From Virgisporangium aurantiacum (GTDB lineage Bacteria; Actinomycetota; Actinomycetes; Mycobacteriales; Micromonosporaceae): DNA of 64,000 nucleotides. Of the stretch, positions 24,186 to 32,025 are shown one piece after another (the stretch's first letter is position 1; each line of letters starts with the position of its first letter). The stretch is from contig NZ_BOPG01000022.1 of the NCBI RefSeq assembly GCF_016863635.1, forward strand, positions 155,723-219,722. The letters run 5' to 3'. The position numbers were made by a program, and so were the translations under genes. The notes beneath the pieces were generated by a model. That model was not told the DNA's origin, made no database searches, and saw only the letters and a list, made by a program, of their open reading frames with translations.

Positions 24186-24290
24186 CGGTTCTCTCCTTCG
24201 CTCCGGCCTGTTGCCCCCTGTACGAACGGCCCACCCCGTATTCGACACCGAGCGCGCGGATCGATGGAGTGGTACGGTCCCCTCGTGGCG

Positions 24291-25298
24291 ATGAAAGCGC
24301 TTACATCGGTCACCATCTACGCCGTCGCCGAGCGGGCCGGGGTGTCGATCGCCACCGTGTCGCGGGCGCTGCGCGACCCCGGTCTCGTGGCCGCGGCCAC
24401 GCGGGCGCGGGTCGAGGAGGCCGTCGCCGCGCTGAACTTCACGCCCAGCCGGCTCGGCCGGTCGCTCGCCGAGGGCCGGCACGCGGCGAACGGCATCGTG
24501 TTCCCCGACCTGGTCGGGCCGTACTACGCCGAGGTGCTGCTCGGCTACGAGGAGGCGGCCGCCGAGCTGGGCCGCAGCGTGCTGATCCTCGGCACCCGCG
24601 GCCGGGCCGACCCGACCGCCCAGGTGCTCGACCTCGCCGGCCGGGTCGACGGGCTGGTCGTCATGGGCCAGACCGTCGCCGACGAGGTGGTCGCGTCGAT
24701 CGTCGCCGGTGGCCTGCCGGTGGTGCTGCTCGCGCGTCCACCGGCTCTCGACTGCGACACCGACACCGTGACGGCCGAGAACGAGGTCTCCGCGGCCGGC
24801 CTGGCCCGACACCTGCTCGACCACGGGTACCGCCGGTTCGCGTTCCTCGGCGATCCGGCCGGGTCGCCCGACGTCGCCGGCCGGTACACCGGCGTGGCGG
24901 CGGCACTGTCCGACGCGGGGGTGCGGCCGCCGGCCCCGGTGCGGTGCGGTTTCGACGTGACGGCCGGGTACGACGCCGCGGTCGCCCTGCTCAAGCGCCG
25001 CACCCGCCCGCACGCGGTGATCTGCGCCAACGACGAGGTCGCGCTCGGCGTCCAGGAAGCGTGTGCCGACCGCGGCCTGGACGTTCCCGCCGACCTCGCG
25101 CTGGCGGGGTGGGACGACATCATGACGGCCCGGTTCGTCGGGCTGACCACCGTACGCCAACCGATGCGCAAACTCGGCGCGACAGCGGCGCGCTGGCTCC
25201 ACGAACGCATCCTGTCCCCGTCCTCTCCCCCGCACAGAAAGGTCCTCCCGACGCAGCTCGTCGTACGCCGTAGCTGCGGAACCCACGCTCAGGATTGA
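24291..25298 (+). CDS. LacI-family transcriptional regulator
   Basis: 335 aa. N-terminal helix-turn-helix (TIYAVAERAGVSIATVSRAL, residues ~8-27) with hinge NFTPSRLGRSLAEGR, then a periplasmic-binding-protein-like sugar sensor domain. Start ATG 24291 is chosen; GTG 24285 is an in-frame alternative and no strong ribosome site helps decide. A 12-bp LacI-type palindrome overlaps the first codons, suggesting autorepression. It ends seven bases before a secreted GH144-like gene, its likely target. Diverges from the YCII-ECF operon. Confidence 0.9.
   Translation: MKALTSVTIYAVAERAGVSIATVSRALRDPGLVAAATRARVEEAVAALNFTPSRLGRSLAEGRHAANGIVFPDLVGPYYAEVLLGYEEAAAELGRSVLILGTRGRADPTAQVLDLAGRVDGLVVMGQTVADEVVASIVAGGLPVVLLARPPALDCDTDTVTAENEVSAAGLARHLLDHGYRRFAFLGDPAGSPDVAGRYTGVAAALSDAGVRPPAPVRCGFDVTAGYDAAVALLKRRTRPHAVICANDEVALGVQEACADRGLDVPADLALAGWDDIMTARFVGLTTVRQPMRKLGATAARWLHERILSPSSPPHRKVLPTQLVVRRSCGTHAQD
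24293..24304 (+). promoter_or_regulatory. LacI-type operator overlapping the regulator's start codons
   Basis: GAAAGCGCTTAC is a near-perfect palindrome around the central CG (one mismatched pair) and has the AAGCGCTT core typical of LacI-family sites. It lies in codons 1-5 of the lacI-type gene, so binding would block its transcription. Confidence 0.5.
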
Positions 25299-25305
25299 GG
25301 TGACG

Positions 25306-26823
25306 ATGCGACGCCTGATCGCCGTACCGGTGGTGGCACTGCTGCTGCTCGCCCCCGGCATCGCCAATGCTTCCCCGCCCAGCCCTCTCAAGCAGTACGC
25401 GGTCGACACGTGGCGGTCGATGGACGCGATGCTCTACAAGGAGACCGCGCTCGTCGCCGACAACGTCGGCGGTGACCTGTCGCCGGCCAGCCGCTCGCGG
25501 TACACGTCGCCGACCAACATCGGCGGTTACCTGTGGTCGGCCGTGGTCGCCCGGGACCTCGGTATCATCTCCCGCCGCGAGGCCAGCGACCGGATCGGGA
25601 AGACTCTCACCACGTTGGGTCGGTTGGACCGGCACCCCGCGTCGGGCATGTTCTACAACTGGTACGACCCGTTGAACGGCACCAAAATCAGGACCTGGCC
25701 CGAGGACGGCTCGCCCCGCAACCCGTTCCTGTCCAGTGTGGACAATGGCTGGCTCGGCGCCGCGCTCGTCGTGGTGCGCAACGCGGTTCCGGAGCAGCGT
25801 TCGAAGGCGTCGGCCCTGCTGTCCACAATGGACTTCGGCTTCTTCTACAACCCCGACGCCCGCGGCGGTGGCCTGCCCGGCCTGATCCGCGGCGGTTTCT
25901 GGGACGAGGAGCCGCTGACGCCGCCCGAGTGCAACGTCGTCGGCAACTACCGCGACCGCGGCCCGGACGTCTTCTACACCTGCAACCACTACGACATCAC
26001 GGTGACCGAGCCACGGATCGCCAGCTACCTCGGCATCGCGTTCGGCCAGATCCCGCCGGAGCACTACTTCGCGACCAACCGCACGTTCCCCGCGTCGTGC
26101 GACTGGTCCTGGCTCGAACAGCAGCCCACCGGGGTGACCCGCACCTACCTGGGCGTGCCGGTGTTCGAGGGCGCGTACACCTACCGCGGCACGAAGTTCG
26201 TACCCAGCTGGGGCGGCGACATGTTCGAGGCCCTGATGCCCGACCTGTTCGTGCCCGAGGACCGGTGGGCCCCGCGCAGTTGGGGACGGAACCACCCGGC
26301 CACCGTGCGCGGCCAGATCGACCACGGCATGAACGACGCCAAGTACGGCTACTGGGGCTTCTCGCCGGCGTCGAACCCGTTCGGCGGCTACGCCGTGTAC
26401 GGCGTCGAGGCGATGGGCATGGACCCGGGCGGCTACCCGTCCGACCGGGAGGGCACCAACTACGACGCCGGCTTCGGCGACTGTCGGCCGCCCGGCCCGG
26501 CCGTCACCTACGGGGACGGCGTGGTCACCCCGCACGCGGTGTTCCTGGCAATGCGCTACGCCCCGCGCGAGTCGCTCGACACCCTGGCCAAGCTGAAGCG
26601 CAATCTGGGCGCCTACGGCCCGGGCGGCTTCTACGACTCGGTCGCGGTGCGCAGCGGCACCGTCGCCCGCCGCCACCTCTCCCTCGACCAGGCCATGGTG
26701 ATGGGCGCCATCGGCAACGTGTTGGGCAAAGAACTCGTCCGCAACGCATTCGCGTCGCCCGACATCGAGCGCCGTCTCCGCCCGTTGCTGGCGATGGAGG
26801 AGTTCTCCCTCCCCGCGCGGTAG
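25306..26823 (+). CDS. secreted GH144/glycoamylase-like (DUF3131) glycoside hydrolase
   Basis: 505 aa. ATG at 25306 with GAGG five bases before; a GTG two codons upstream is the alternative. Signal peptide at ~1-22. The body has the aromatic-rich alpha/alpha-barrel look of the PF10091/GH144 group: WDEEPLTPPECN, YFATNRTFPASCDWSW, ATVRGQIDHGMND, YGYWGFSPASNPFGGYAVYGV. Members of this group include endo-beta-1,2-glucanases, but the substrate here is not established. Cotranscribed with the LacI regulator. The first copy of the 48-bp palindromic element follows its stop. Confidence 0.65.
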   Translation: MRRLIAVPVVALLLLAPGIANASPPSPLKQYAVDTWRSMDAMLYKETALVADNVGGDLSPASRSRYTSPTNIGGYLWSAVVARDLGIISRREASDRIGKTLTTLGRLDRHPASGMFYNWYDPLNGTKIRTWPEDGSPRNPFLSSVDNGWLGAALVVVRNAVPEQRSKASALLSTMDFGFFYNPDARGGGLPGLIRGGFWDEEPLTPPECNVVGNYRDRGPDVFYTCNHYDITVTEPRIASYLGIAFGQIPPEHYFATNRTFPASCDWSWLEQQPTGVTRTYLGVPVFEGAYTYRGTKFVPSWGGDMFEALMPDLFVPEDRWAPRSWGRNHPATVRGQIDHGMNDAKYGYWGFSPASNPFGGYAVYGVEAMGMDPGGYPSDREGTNYDAGFGDCRPPGPAVTYGDGVVTPHAVFLAMRYAPRESLDTLAKLKRNLGAYGPGGFYDSVAVRSGTVARRHLSLDQAMVMGAIGNVLGKELVRNAFASPDIERRLRPLLAMEEFSLPAR

Positions 26824-26833
26824 GTCCCCCCGC

Positions 26834-26881
26834 GATCTTGGACTCCCTACGGGCCTATAGCACCGCACGGAGTCCAAGATC
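26834..26881. repeat. 48-bp palindromic element, copy A
   Basis: Core arms GATCTTGGACTCC (26834-26846) and GGAGTCCAAGATC (26869-26881) around a 22-nt centre; three more flanking pairs extend the stem to 26831-26884. It starts ten bases after the stop of the GH144-like gene and ends 14 bp before the -35 box of the protease-lectin promoter, so it probably acts as a terminator insulating the two. Same architecture as copies at 44398 and 51069. Confidence 0.85.
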
Positions 26882-26895
26882 GCGGCCGCCGGGCA

Positions 26896-26954
26896 TTGAC
26901 AGGGATCAGTGTGGGCGGCGAGGATGCGGAGAGCGCTCTCTGGTCTAGACCGAC
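26896..26954 (+). promoter_or_regulatory. protease-lectin promoter with LacI-type palindrome and DasR-type site
   Basis: A -35 TTGACA (26896-26901) and GAGGAT (26920-26925, 18-bp spacer) form a plausible promoter. A perfect palindrome GAGAGCGCTCTC (26929-26940) of LacI type follows. Overlapping it is TCTGGTCTAGACCGAC (26939-26954), whose core GGTCTAGACC matches the DasR responsive element (consensus AGTGGTCTAGACCACT). Both operators lie downstream of the -10, where bound repressors block elongation. Confidence 0.65.
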
Positions 26955-26995
26955 GTCCACGGCCCCGCCCGGCCGTTGTCGAAGGGACCCCGTCC

Positions 26996-28522
26996 ATGCC
27001 TCCCCGTCCGCGCGCCGTCACCGGCGCGTTCGCCCTCGTGCTCGCGCTCACGACCGTCCCCACGACGGTCGCCCACGCGAAGCCGGCCCCCGACACCCCC
27101 ACCACCGCGATCCAGGGACTGAACCCGGGCATGGTCGACGCCATGCGCCGCGACCTGGGCCTCACCGACAACCAGATCCGCGGCCGCCTCGCGACCGAGG
27201 CCGCGGCACCCGTCGTGGAGAAGGCGGCCCGCGCCGCGACCGGCGACAGCTTCGCCGGCGCCTGGATCACGGCCGACGCCAGCCGGCTCGCCGTCGCCAT
27301 CACCGACCAGGCCTTGGCCGACGCGGTCCGGCAGGCCGGCGGCGAACCCGTCGTCGTCGCGAAGTCCGAGAAGGCGCTGACGAAGACACGCGCGCGGCTC
27401 GACGCCACCAAAGCGGGCAGCGCCGTGCACGGCTGGTACGTCGACGTCACCACCAACAGCGTCGTGGTGACCGCCGCCAGCGAGGGCGCGGGCCGCGCGT
27501 TCGTCGCGGCGAGCGGCCTCCCGGACACGGACGTCCGAATCGTGACGGCCACCGACGCGCCGAAGCCGTTGTACGACATCCGCGGCGGCGACCAGTACGT
27601 CATCAACGGCAACACGTTGTGCTCGGTCGGCTTCTCCGTGGCCGGCGGGTTCGTCACCGCCGGGCACTGCGGCGGCGTCGGCTCGCCGACCCTCGGGTTC
27701 AACAACGTCTCGCAGGGCACGTTCCGCGGTTCGTCGTTCCCCGGCAACGACTACGCCTGGGTGCAGACGAACGGCAGCTGGACGCCGCAGCCGTGGGTCA
27801 ACAACTACGCGGGCGGCAACGTGACGGTCGCCGGATCGCAGGACGCGGCTGTCGGCGCGAGTGTGTGCCGGTCGGGCCGCACAACGGGCTGGCGCTGCGG
27901 CACGATCCAGGCCCGCGAGCAGACCGTCAACTACGCGCAGGGCGCGGTGTACGGGCTCACCCGCAGCAACGCCTGTGCCGAACCCGGCGACTCCGGCGGG
28001 TCCTGGATCTCCGGTAACCAGGCGCAGGGCGTCACCTCCGGCGGGTCGGGCAACTGCACCAGCGGCGGCACGATGTTCTTCCAGCCGGTCAACGAGATCC
28101 TGCAGACCTATGGGCTCTCACTCACGACCACCGGCGGTGGCGGCGGCACGAGCCGGCTCATCGGCGCCCACTCCGGGAAGTGCATCGACGCGCCGACGTT
28201 CAACGAGGGCCAGCAGCTCACCATCTACGACTGCCACAGCATGATCAACCAGCAGTGGACGTTCGTCGGCGACGGCACGCTGCGCACCAACAACATGTGC
28301 ATGGACGTCGCGTGGGGCTCGCGCGACAACGGCGCGGCGATCCAGATCGTCGGCTGCAGCGGCAATCCGGCCCAGCAGTTCGTGCTGAGCGCCGCGGGCG
28401 ACCTCGTGAACCCGCAGTCGAACAAGTGCGTCGACGTGAACGGCTGGGGCACCGCCAACCACACGGTGCTGATCCAGTGGGACTGCCACGGCGGCGCGAA
28501 CCAGAAGTGGCGCCGGGGCTAG
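26996..28522 (+). CDS. secreted S1 (streptogrisin-type) serine protease with ricin-B lectin domain
   Basis: 508 aa. Signal peptide (~1-27), pro-region (~40-195) of alpha-lytic/streptogrisin type, then the protease: His224 (TAGHCGG), Asp252 (GNDYAW) and Ser333 (GDSGGSW). A Gly-rich linker leads to a C-terminal ricin-type beta-trefoil (~385-508) with QQWTF, QQFVL and QKW repeats, which binds sugars. GAAGGGAC precedes the ATG. The upstream DasR-type site suggests induction with chitin or GlcNAc, fitting a protease that attacks chitin- or cell-wall-associated proteins. Confidence 0.92.
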   Translation: MPPRPRAVTGAFALVLALTTVPTTVAHAKPAPDTPTTAIQGLNPGMVDAMRRDLGLTDNQIRGRLATEAAAPVVEKAARAATGDSFAGAWITADASRLAVAITDQALADAVRQAGGEPVVVAKSEKALTKTRARLDATKAGSAVHGWYVDVTTNSVVVTAASEGAGRAFVAASGLPDTDVRIVTATDAPKPLYDIRGGDQYVINGNTLCSVGFSVAGGFVTAGHCGGVGSPTLGFNNVSQGTFRGSSFPGNDYAWVQTNGSWTPQPWVNNYAGGNVTVAGSQDAAVGASVCRSGRTTGWRCGTIQAREQTVNYAQGAVYGLTRSNACAEPGDSGGSWISGNQAQGVTSGGSGNCTSGGTMFFQPVNEILQTYGLSLTTTGGGGGTSRLIGAHSGKCIDAPTFNEGQQLTIYDCHSMINQQWTFVGDGTLRTNNMCMDVAWGSRDNGAAIQIVGCSGNPAQQFVLSAAGDLVNPQSNKCVDVNGWGTANHTVLIQWDCHGGANQKWRRG

Positions 28523-28938
28523 GATCCCGATCGGTACGCCTCCAGCAACCATTCGGTGAACTCACCGTCCACATCGGACGGTGAGTTCAACCGGAAGGCG
28601 TGCAGCACGTTGCGCGGCGAGTACGTCTCGATCCGGGTGAACCGCGGGCTCTCGATCCGGCGCGCCAGCACCAGATGCCCGGTGAGCCACCGCCGGCGCG
28701 GTGTGAACGCGGCGAAACTCATCCTGACATGCAACGCGATGCGCGTCTTCTCCGGCAGTACGCTCACCGGTCCCACAGCTTCCACCGCCGCGAGGATCCG
28801 GTCGAATGTCTCGCGCACCATAGGATCACAGGAAGCGAAATGCCTTTCGAGGGAACCGAGCGGGGCGCAGGTGTGGGTCTGGTTGCGGTTGGCGAACGTG
28901 CGCCCGCAGGCCTCGCAGCGCCACAACGGCGCGGTCAT
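28519..28938 (-). CDS. DUF5655-domain protein with N-terminal zinc-finger-like motif
   Basis: 139 aa. The N-terminus reads WRCEACGRTFANRNQTHTC, a CxxC...HxC zinc-ribbon-like motif. The remainder (ETFDRILAAVEAVGPVSVLPEKTRIALHVR, then a strand-rich half) matches the DUF5655 pattern, a small domain found alone or in transport and nuclease-like proteins. ATG overlaps the stop of the upstream DUF1963-like gene. Its own stop overlaps the convergent protease gene by four bases. Function unknown. Confidence 0.65.
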   Translation of the reverse strand: MTAPLWRCEACGRTFANRNQTHTCAPLGSLERHFASCDPMVRETFDRILAAVEAVGPVSVLPEKTRIALHVRMSFAAFTPRRRWLTGHLVLARRIESPRFTRIETYSPRNVLHAFRLNSPSDVDGEFTEWLLEAYRSGS

Positions 28939-29954
28939 TGGAGGTTGACCCGCACCCGGTCCGGGCAGCGCGGGCAGCGGAAGATCCGGTACATGCCGCA
29001 GTGGCCGACGATCACGCCGGTGGGTTCGGTCGCCGCCGTGTGCGCGGCGGTTCCAGGACGCAGGCCGCGCTCCTCCACCGGCCGCCAGCGCGCCGGGTCG
29101 CCCCACTCGCCGCTGTCGACCTGCAGCAGGTGCACCATGCGGTCGCCGCATCCCGTACACAGCAACGGAACCGCGTCGGTGGTGGGCCACGCCGCCCAGC
29201 CGCCGACCTTCCAGCCCGGCGCGGTGGCGAGTTGCCGGTGGTACCGCCCGTTGTGCTCCAGATCCCAGGCGTGCACGGCGAATCCGAGTTCGGCGGGGAG
29301 ATCCTGCCACCACGGGTACTCCGTGACGCCCTCCGGGCTGAGCACGCACGGGTGCGGCAGGTAGCGGGCCTCGCTCACGGCGGGCTTCGGCGGCGGGTCG
29401 CCGGCCCGCGCCGGCAGCTCGACCGAATTGCGCCACCGCAACGTGACCGCGGGCGCCAGGCCGCCGCCGTCGAGGTCGTGGTCGTTCGGGCACCAGAGGA
29501 CCTGGAGCAGGTCCGCACCCGGTGGCGGCGCGAGCGAGGGGACGTCGGCGAGCCGGAGCTGGGCGATCGCCACGTACGGCGTCGGTTCGGGTTCGGGCCG
29601 CGAGACGTGGCCGTGCGCCGTGCCGTCGCGCCGGTCGATGCCGCTGAATCCGGGGATGTCACTGGCGAGTTCGGCCAGAACGGCGACGTGGTCGGCCCAG
29701 TTCCGCGTCTGCCGGGCCGCGTGCAGCCGCGCCAGCAAGGGCGGGGGGACGGGCGTGCGCGTCGGAACCACGTGCTCGGCCGAGCACACCGGCCACGGCT
29801 CGTCGGCCGGCCACCACAACGGCCCGCCGACGTGGCTGCGTCGCCGCGACGGCCGGCCCCGGCGCGGATGCAGCCGCGTGGCGTCCCGTGCGTGGGCCGC
29901 CAGCCCGGGGAAGAGCGCCGCGACGCTTTCCGGCGCCGTCATCGTCGTGGCCAT
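28935..29954 (-). CDS. DUF1963-like (YwqG-type) protein
   Basis: 339 aa, soluble. RRSHVGGPLWWPADEPWPVC near residue 40 and LQVLWCPNDHDLDG and GGWAAWPTTDAVPLLCTGC in the second half resemble the DUF1963 pattern, which often carries WP and CxxC features. Two CxxC pairs (CTGC and CPRC) near the end could bind zinc. Coupled to the DUF5655 gene downstream. No biochemical role is established for the family. Confidence 0.6.
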   Translation of the reverse strand: MATTMTAPESVAALFPGLAAHARDATRLHPRRGRPSRRRSHVGGPLWWPADEPWPVCSAEHVVPTRTPVPPPLLARLHAARQTRNWADHVAVLAELASDIPGFSGIDRRDGTAHGHVSRPEPEPTPYVAIAQLRLADVPSLAPPPGADLLQVLWCPNDHDLDGGGLAPAVTLRWRNSVELPARAGDPPPKPAVSEARYLPHPCVLSPEGVTEYPWWQDLPAELGFAVHAWDLEHNGRYHRQLATAPGWKVGGWAAWPTTDAVPLLCTGCGDRMVHLLQVDSGEWGDPARWRPVEERGLRPGTAAHTAATEPTGVIVGHCGMYRIFRCPRCPDRVRVNLQ

Positions 29955-29965
29955 CGCCGCTCAGA

Positions 29966-30295
29966 TTACCCGGGTAGGACCATCCGACCGGTGTCGTCGC
30001 GGGTCACCGGAACGACGTTCACCACCGCGTCGACCGGGATCGGCCCGTAGATGTGCGGGAAATCGGATTCGAATCTCACCGGTGCGGTGAGCTTGTCGAG
30101 GTCGACGGTCAGCAGCACCAGGTCGTCGGCGTCGGCATAGAACGTTTCGGCGACCGGGCGCACCTGATGGCGCAACGAGCAGTGGATGAAGCCCTGCTGT
30201 TCGAGCGTCACCCCGCGGGTCGACTGCCGGTACTCGCCGGCCGCGCGGGCGGCCTCCCACGTCGCGGCCTCGGTCAGGTGGAACAGTTCCGTCAT
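29966..30295 (-). CDS. DUF952 family protein
   Basis: 109 aa. FHLTEAATWEAARAAGEY, GFIHCSLRHQV and FPHIYGPIPVDAVV are the diagnostic blocks of DUF952, a small family with an ADP-ribosyltransferase-like fold whose role is unknown. ATG 30295 is preferred over GTG 30304. TGTTAG on this strand just upstream may serve as -10, giving a nearly leaderless message. It ends 11 bp before the DUF1963-like gene in the same direction. Confidence 0.82.
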   Translation of the reverse strand: MTELFHLTEAATWEAARAAGEYRQSTRGVTLEQQGFIHCSLRHQVRPVAETFYADADDLVLLTVDLDKLTAPVRFESDFPHIYGPIPVDAVVNVVPVTRDDTGRMVLPG

Positions 30296-30316
30296 GGGCC
30301 GCACGCTAACATTCCG

Positions 30317-30332
30317 TCTGGTCTAGACCGGA
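30317..30332 (+). promoter_or_regulatory. DasR-type operator (dre) of the GH18 chitinase
   Basis: TCTGGTCTAGACCGGA contains the perfect core palindrome GGTCTAGACC of the DasR responsive element. It lies five bases downstream of TAACAT (30307-30312), a likely -10, and 27 bp before the chitinase ATG. Same core as upstream of the protease-lectin gene at 26939. Confidence 0.72.
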
Positions 30333-30358
30333 CTGGTCCGATCGCCTACCGTCAATCC

Positions 30359-31972
30359 ATGACCCCAGCAACAGTTGCCCGGCGGGCCCGCCCGCTCGCC
30401 CGGGCTCTCGTGATCGCGGCGCTGGCGGCGACCGCGATCACCGCAACCACCACGGCGGCTCGGGCCGCCTCTCCCACCGCGACCTTCGTCAAGACCTCCG
30501 ACTGGGGTAGCGGCTGGGAGGGCAAGTACACGATCACCAACGGCGGCACCACCACGCTCGGTTCGTGGGCGGTGGCATTCGACCTGCCGGCGGGATCCGG
30601 CATCAGCTCGTCCTGGGACGCGCAGCGGACGCAGAGCGGAAACCGCTACACGTTCAGCAACCTCTCCTGGAACGGCCACCTCGCACCGGGTGCCTCGGTG
30701 AGCTTCGGCTTCATCGGCACCGGGTCGGGCAGCCCGGCCAACTGCACGCTCAACGGTGCCGCCTGCGGCGGTGGCACGAACCCGCAGCCGGGTGCGCCCG
30801 GCGTGCCGGGCAACGTCCGGGTGTCCGGCACCACGGCCGGCGGAATCTCGCTCGCGTGGAACGCGTCGTCGGGAACGGTCACCGGGTACCGCGTCTACGA
30901 GGGGACGGCGGTGCGCGCCACCGTCACCGGTACCACCGCGACGATCAGCGGGCTGCCGGCGTGCACCTCGCGCACGTACACGGTCACGGCGTACAACGCC
31001 AACGGCGAGTCGGCGCAGAGCGCGCCGGTCACCGGAACCACCACCGGGTGCACCGACCCCGATCCGGGCGGCCCGCTGCCGAAGCACTTCCTCACCGGCT
31101 ACTGGCACAACTTCAACAACCAGGCGGTCGAGCTCCGCCTGCGCGACGTGCCGGCCGAGTACGACCTCATCGCGGTCGCGTTCGCCGAGGCGTCCTCGAC
31201 ACCGGGTGCGGTCACGTTCGGCGTCGACGCGGGCCTGTCGGCCTCGCTCGGGGGGTACACCGACGCCGACTTCCGCGCCGACGTCGCCACCGTGAAGGCG
31301 CGCGGCAAGAAGGTGATCCTGTCGGTCGGCGGGGAACTCGGGCGGGTCGCGGTCAACGACGCCACGTCCGCGACGAACTTCGCCAACAGCGTGCGCGGCA
31401 TCATCCAGTCGTTCGGGTTCGACGGCGTCGACATCGACCTGGAGAACGGGCTCAACCCCACCTGGATGGCGCAGGCGCTGCGCACGTTGCGGAGCCAGGT
31501 CGGCAGCGGTCTCATCATCACGATGGCGCCGCAGACGATCGACATGCAGTCGACGGGCGGCAGCTACTTCGCGCTGGCGCTGAACATCAAGGACATCCTC
31601 ACCGTCGTCCACACGCAGTTCTACAACTCGGGCTCCATGCTCGGGTGCGACCAGATGGCCGCGTACGGGCAGGGAACGGTCAACTTCCTCACCGCGCTGG
31701 CGTGCATCCAACTGGAGAACGGGCTGCGACCCGATCAGGTCTCGCTCGGCCTCCCGGCGGGCCCGGGCGCGGCCGGCGGCGGCGTGGTCGCGCCGTCGGT
31801 GGTCACCAACGCCCTCGACTGCCTGGCCCGCGCCACGAACTGCGGCTCGTTCCGCCCGCCGCGCACCTACCCCGGCATCCGCGGCGCGATGACCTGGTCG
31901 ATCAACTGGGACGTCACCAACGGCAACGGCTTCGCGAGAACCGTGCGTCCGCATCTGAACACGCTTCCCTAG
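30359..31972 (+). CDS. secreted GH18 chitinase with CBM2 and fibronectin type III modules
   Basis: 537 aa. Signal peptide (~1-37), CBM2 (~38-138; WGSGWEGKYTITN, SSWDAQRTQSG, SWNGHLAPGASVSFGF), FnIII (~148-232), Pro/Gly linker, then GH18 (~240-537). The catalytic motif is DGVDIDLE (355-362) with Glu362 as acid. This order is typical of Streptomyces-like chitinases that bind and degrade crystalline chitin. A DasR-type site precedes the gene, so release by GlcN-6-P is expected. Confidence 0.95.
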   Translation: MTPATVARRARPLARALVIAALAATAITATTTAARAASPTATFVKTSDWGSGWEGKYTITNGGTTTLGSWAVAFDLPAGSGISSSWDAQRTQSGNRYTFSNLSWNGHLAPGASVSFGFIGTGSGSPANCTLNGAACGGGTNPQPGAPGVPGNVRVSGTTAGGISLAWNASSGTVTGYRVYEGTAVRATVTGTTATISGLPACTSRTYTVTAYNANGESAQSAPVTGTTTGCTDPDPGGPLPKHFLTGYWHNFNNQAVELRLRDVPAEYDLIAVAFAEASSTPGAVTFGVDAGLSASLGGYTDADFRADVATVKARGKKVILSVGGELGRVAVNDATSATNFANSVRGIIQSFGFDGVDIDLENGLNPTWMAQALRTLRSQVGSGLIITMAPQTIDMQSTGGSYFALALNIKDILTVVHTQFYNSGSMLGCDQMAAYGQGTVNFLTALACIQLENGLRPDQVSLGLPAGPGAAGGGVVAPSVVTNALDCLARATNCGSFRPPRTYPGIRGAMTWSINWDVTNGNGFARTVRPHLNTLP

Positions 31973-32025
31973 GGATACGGTGGGGCGGGCGAACCAGCCC
32001 GTCCCACCGATCCGGAGGCGGCACC

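Noticed and set aside
25120..27747. An 875-codon minus-strand open frame
   Set aside because: Antisense to the LacI, GH144-like and protease genes whose codon use and motifs are clear; it even reads through the palindromic element.
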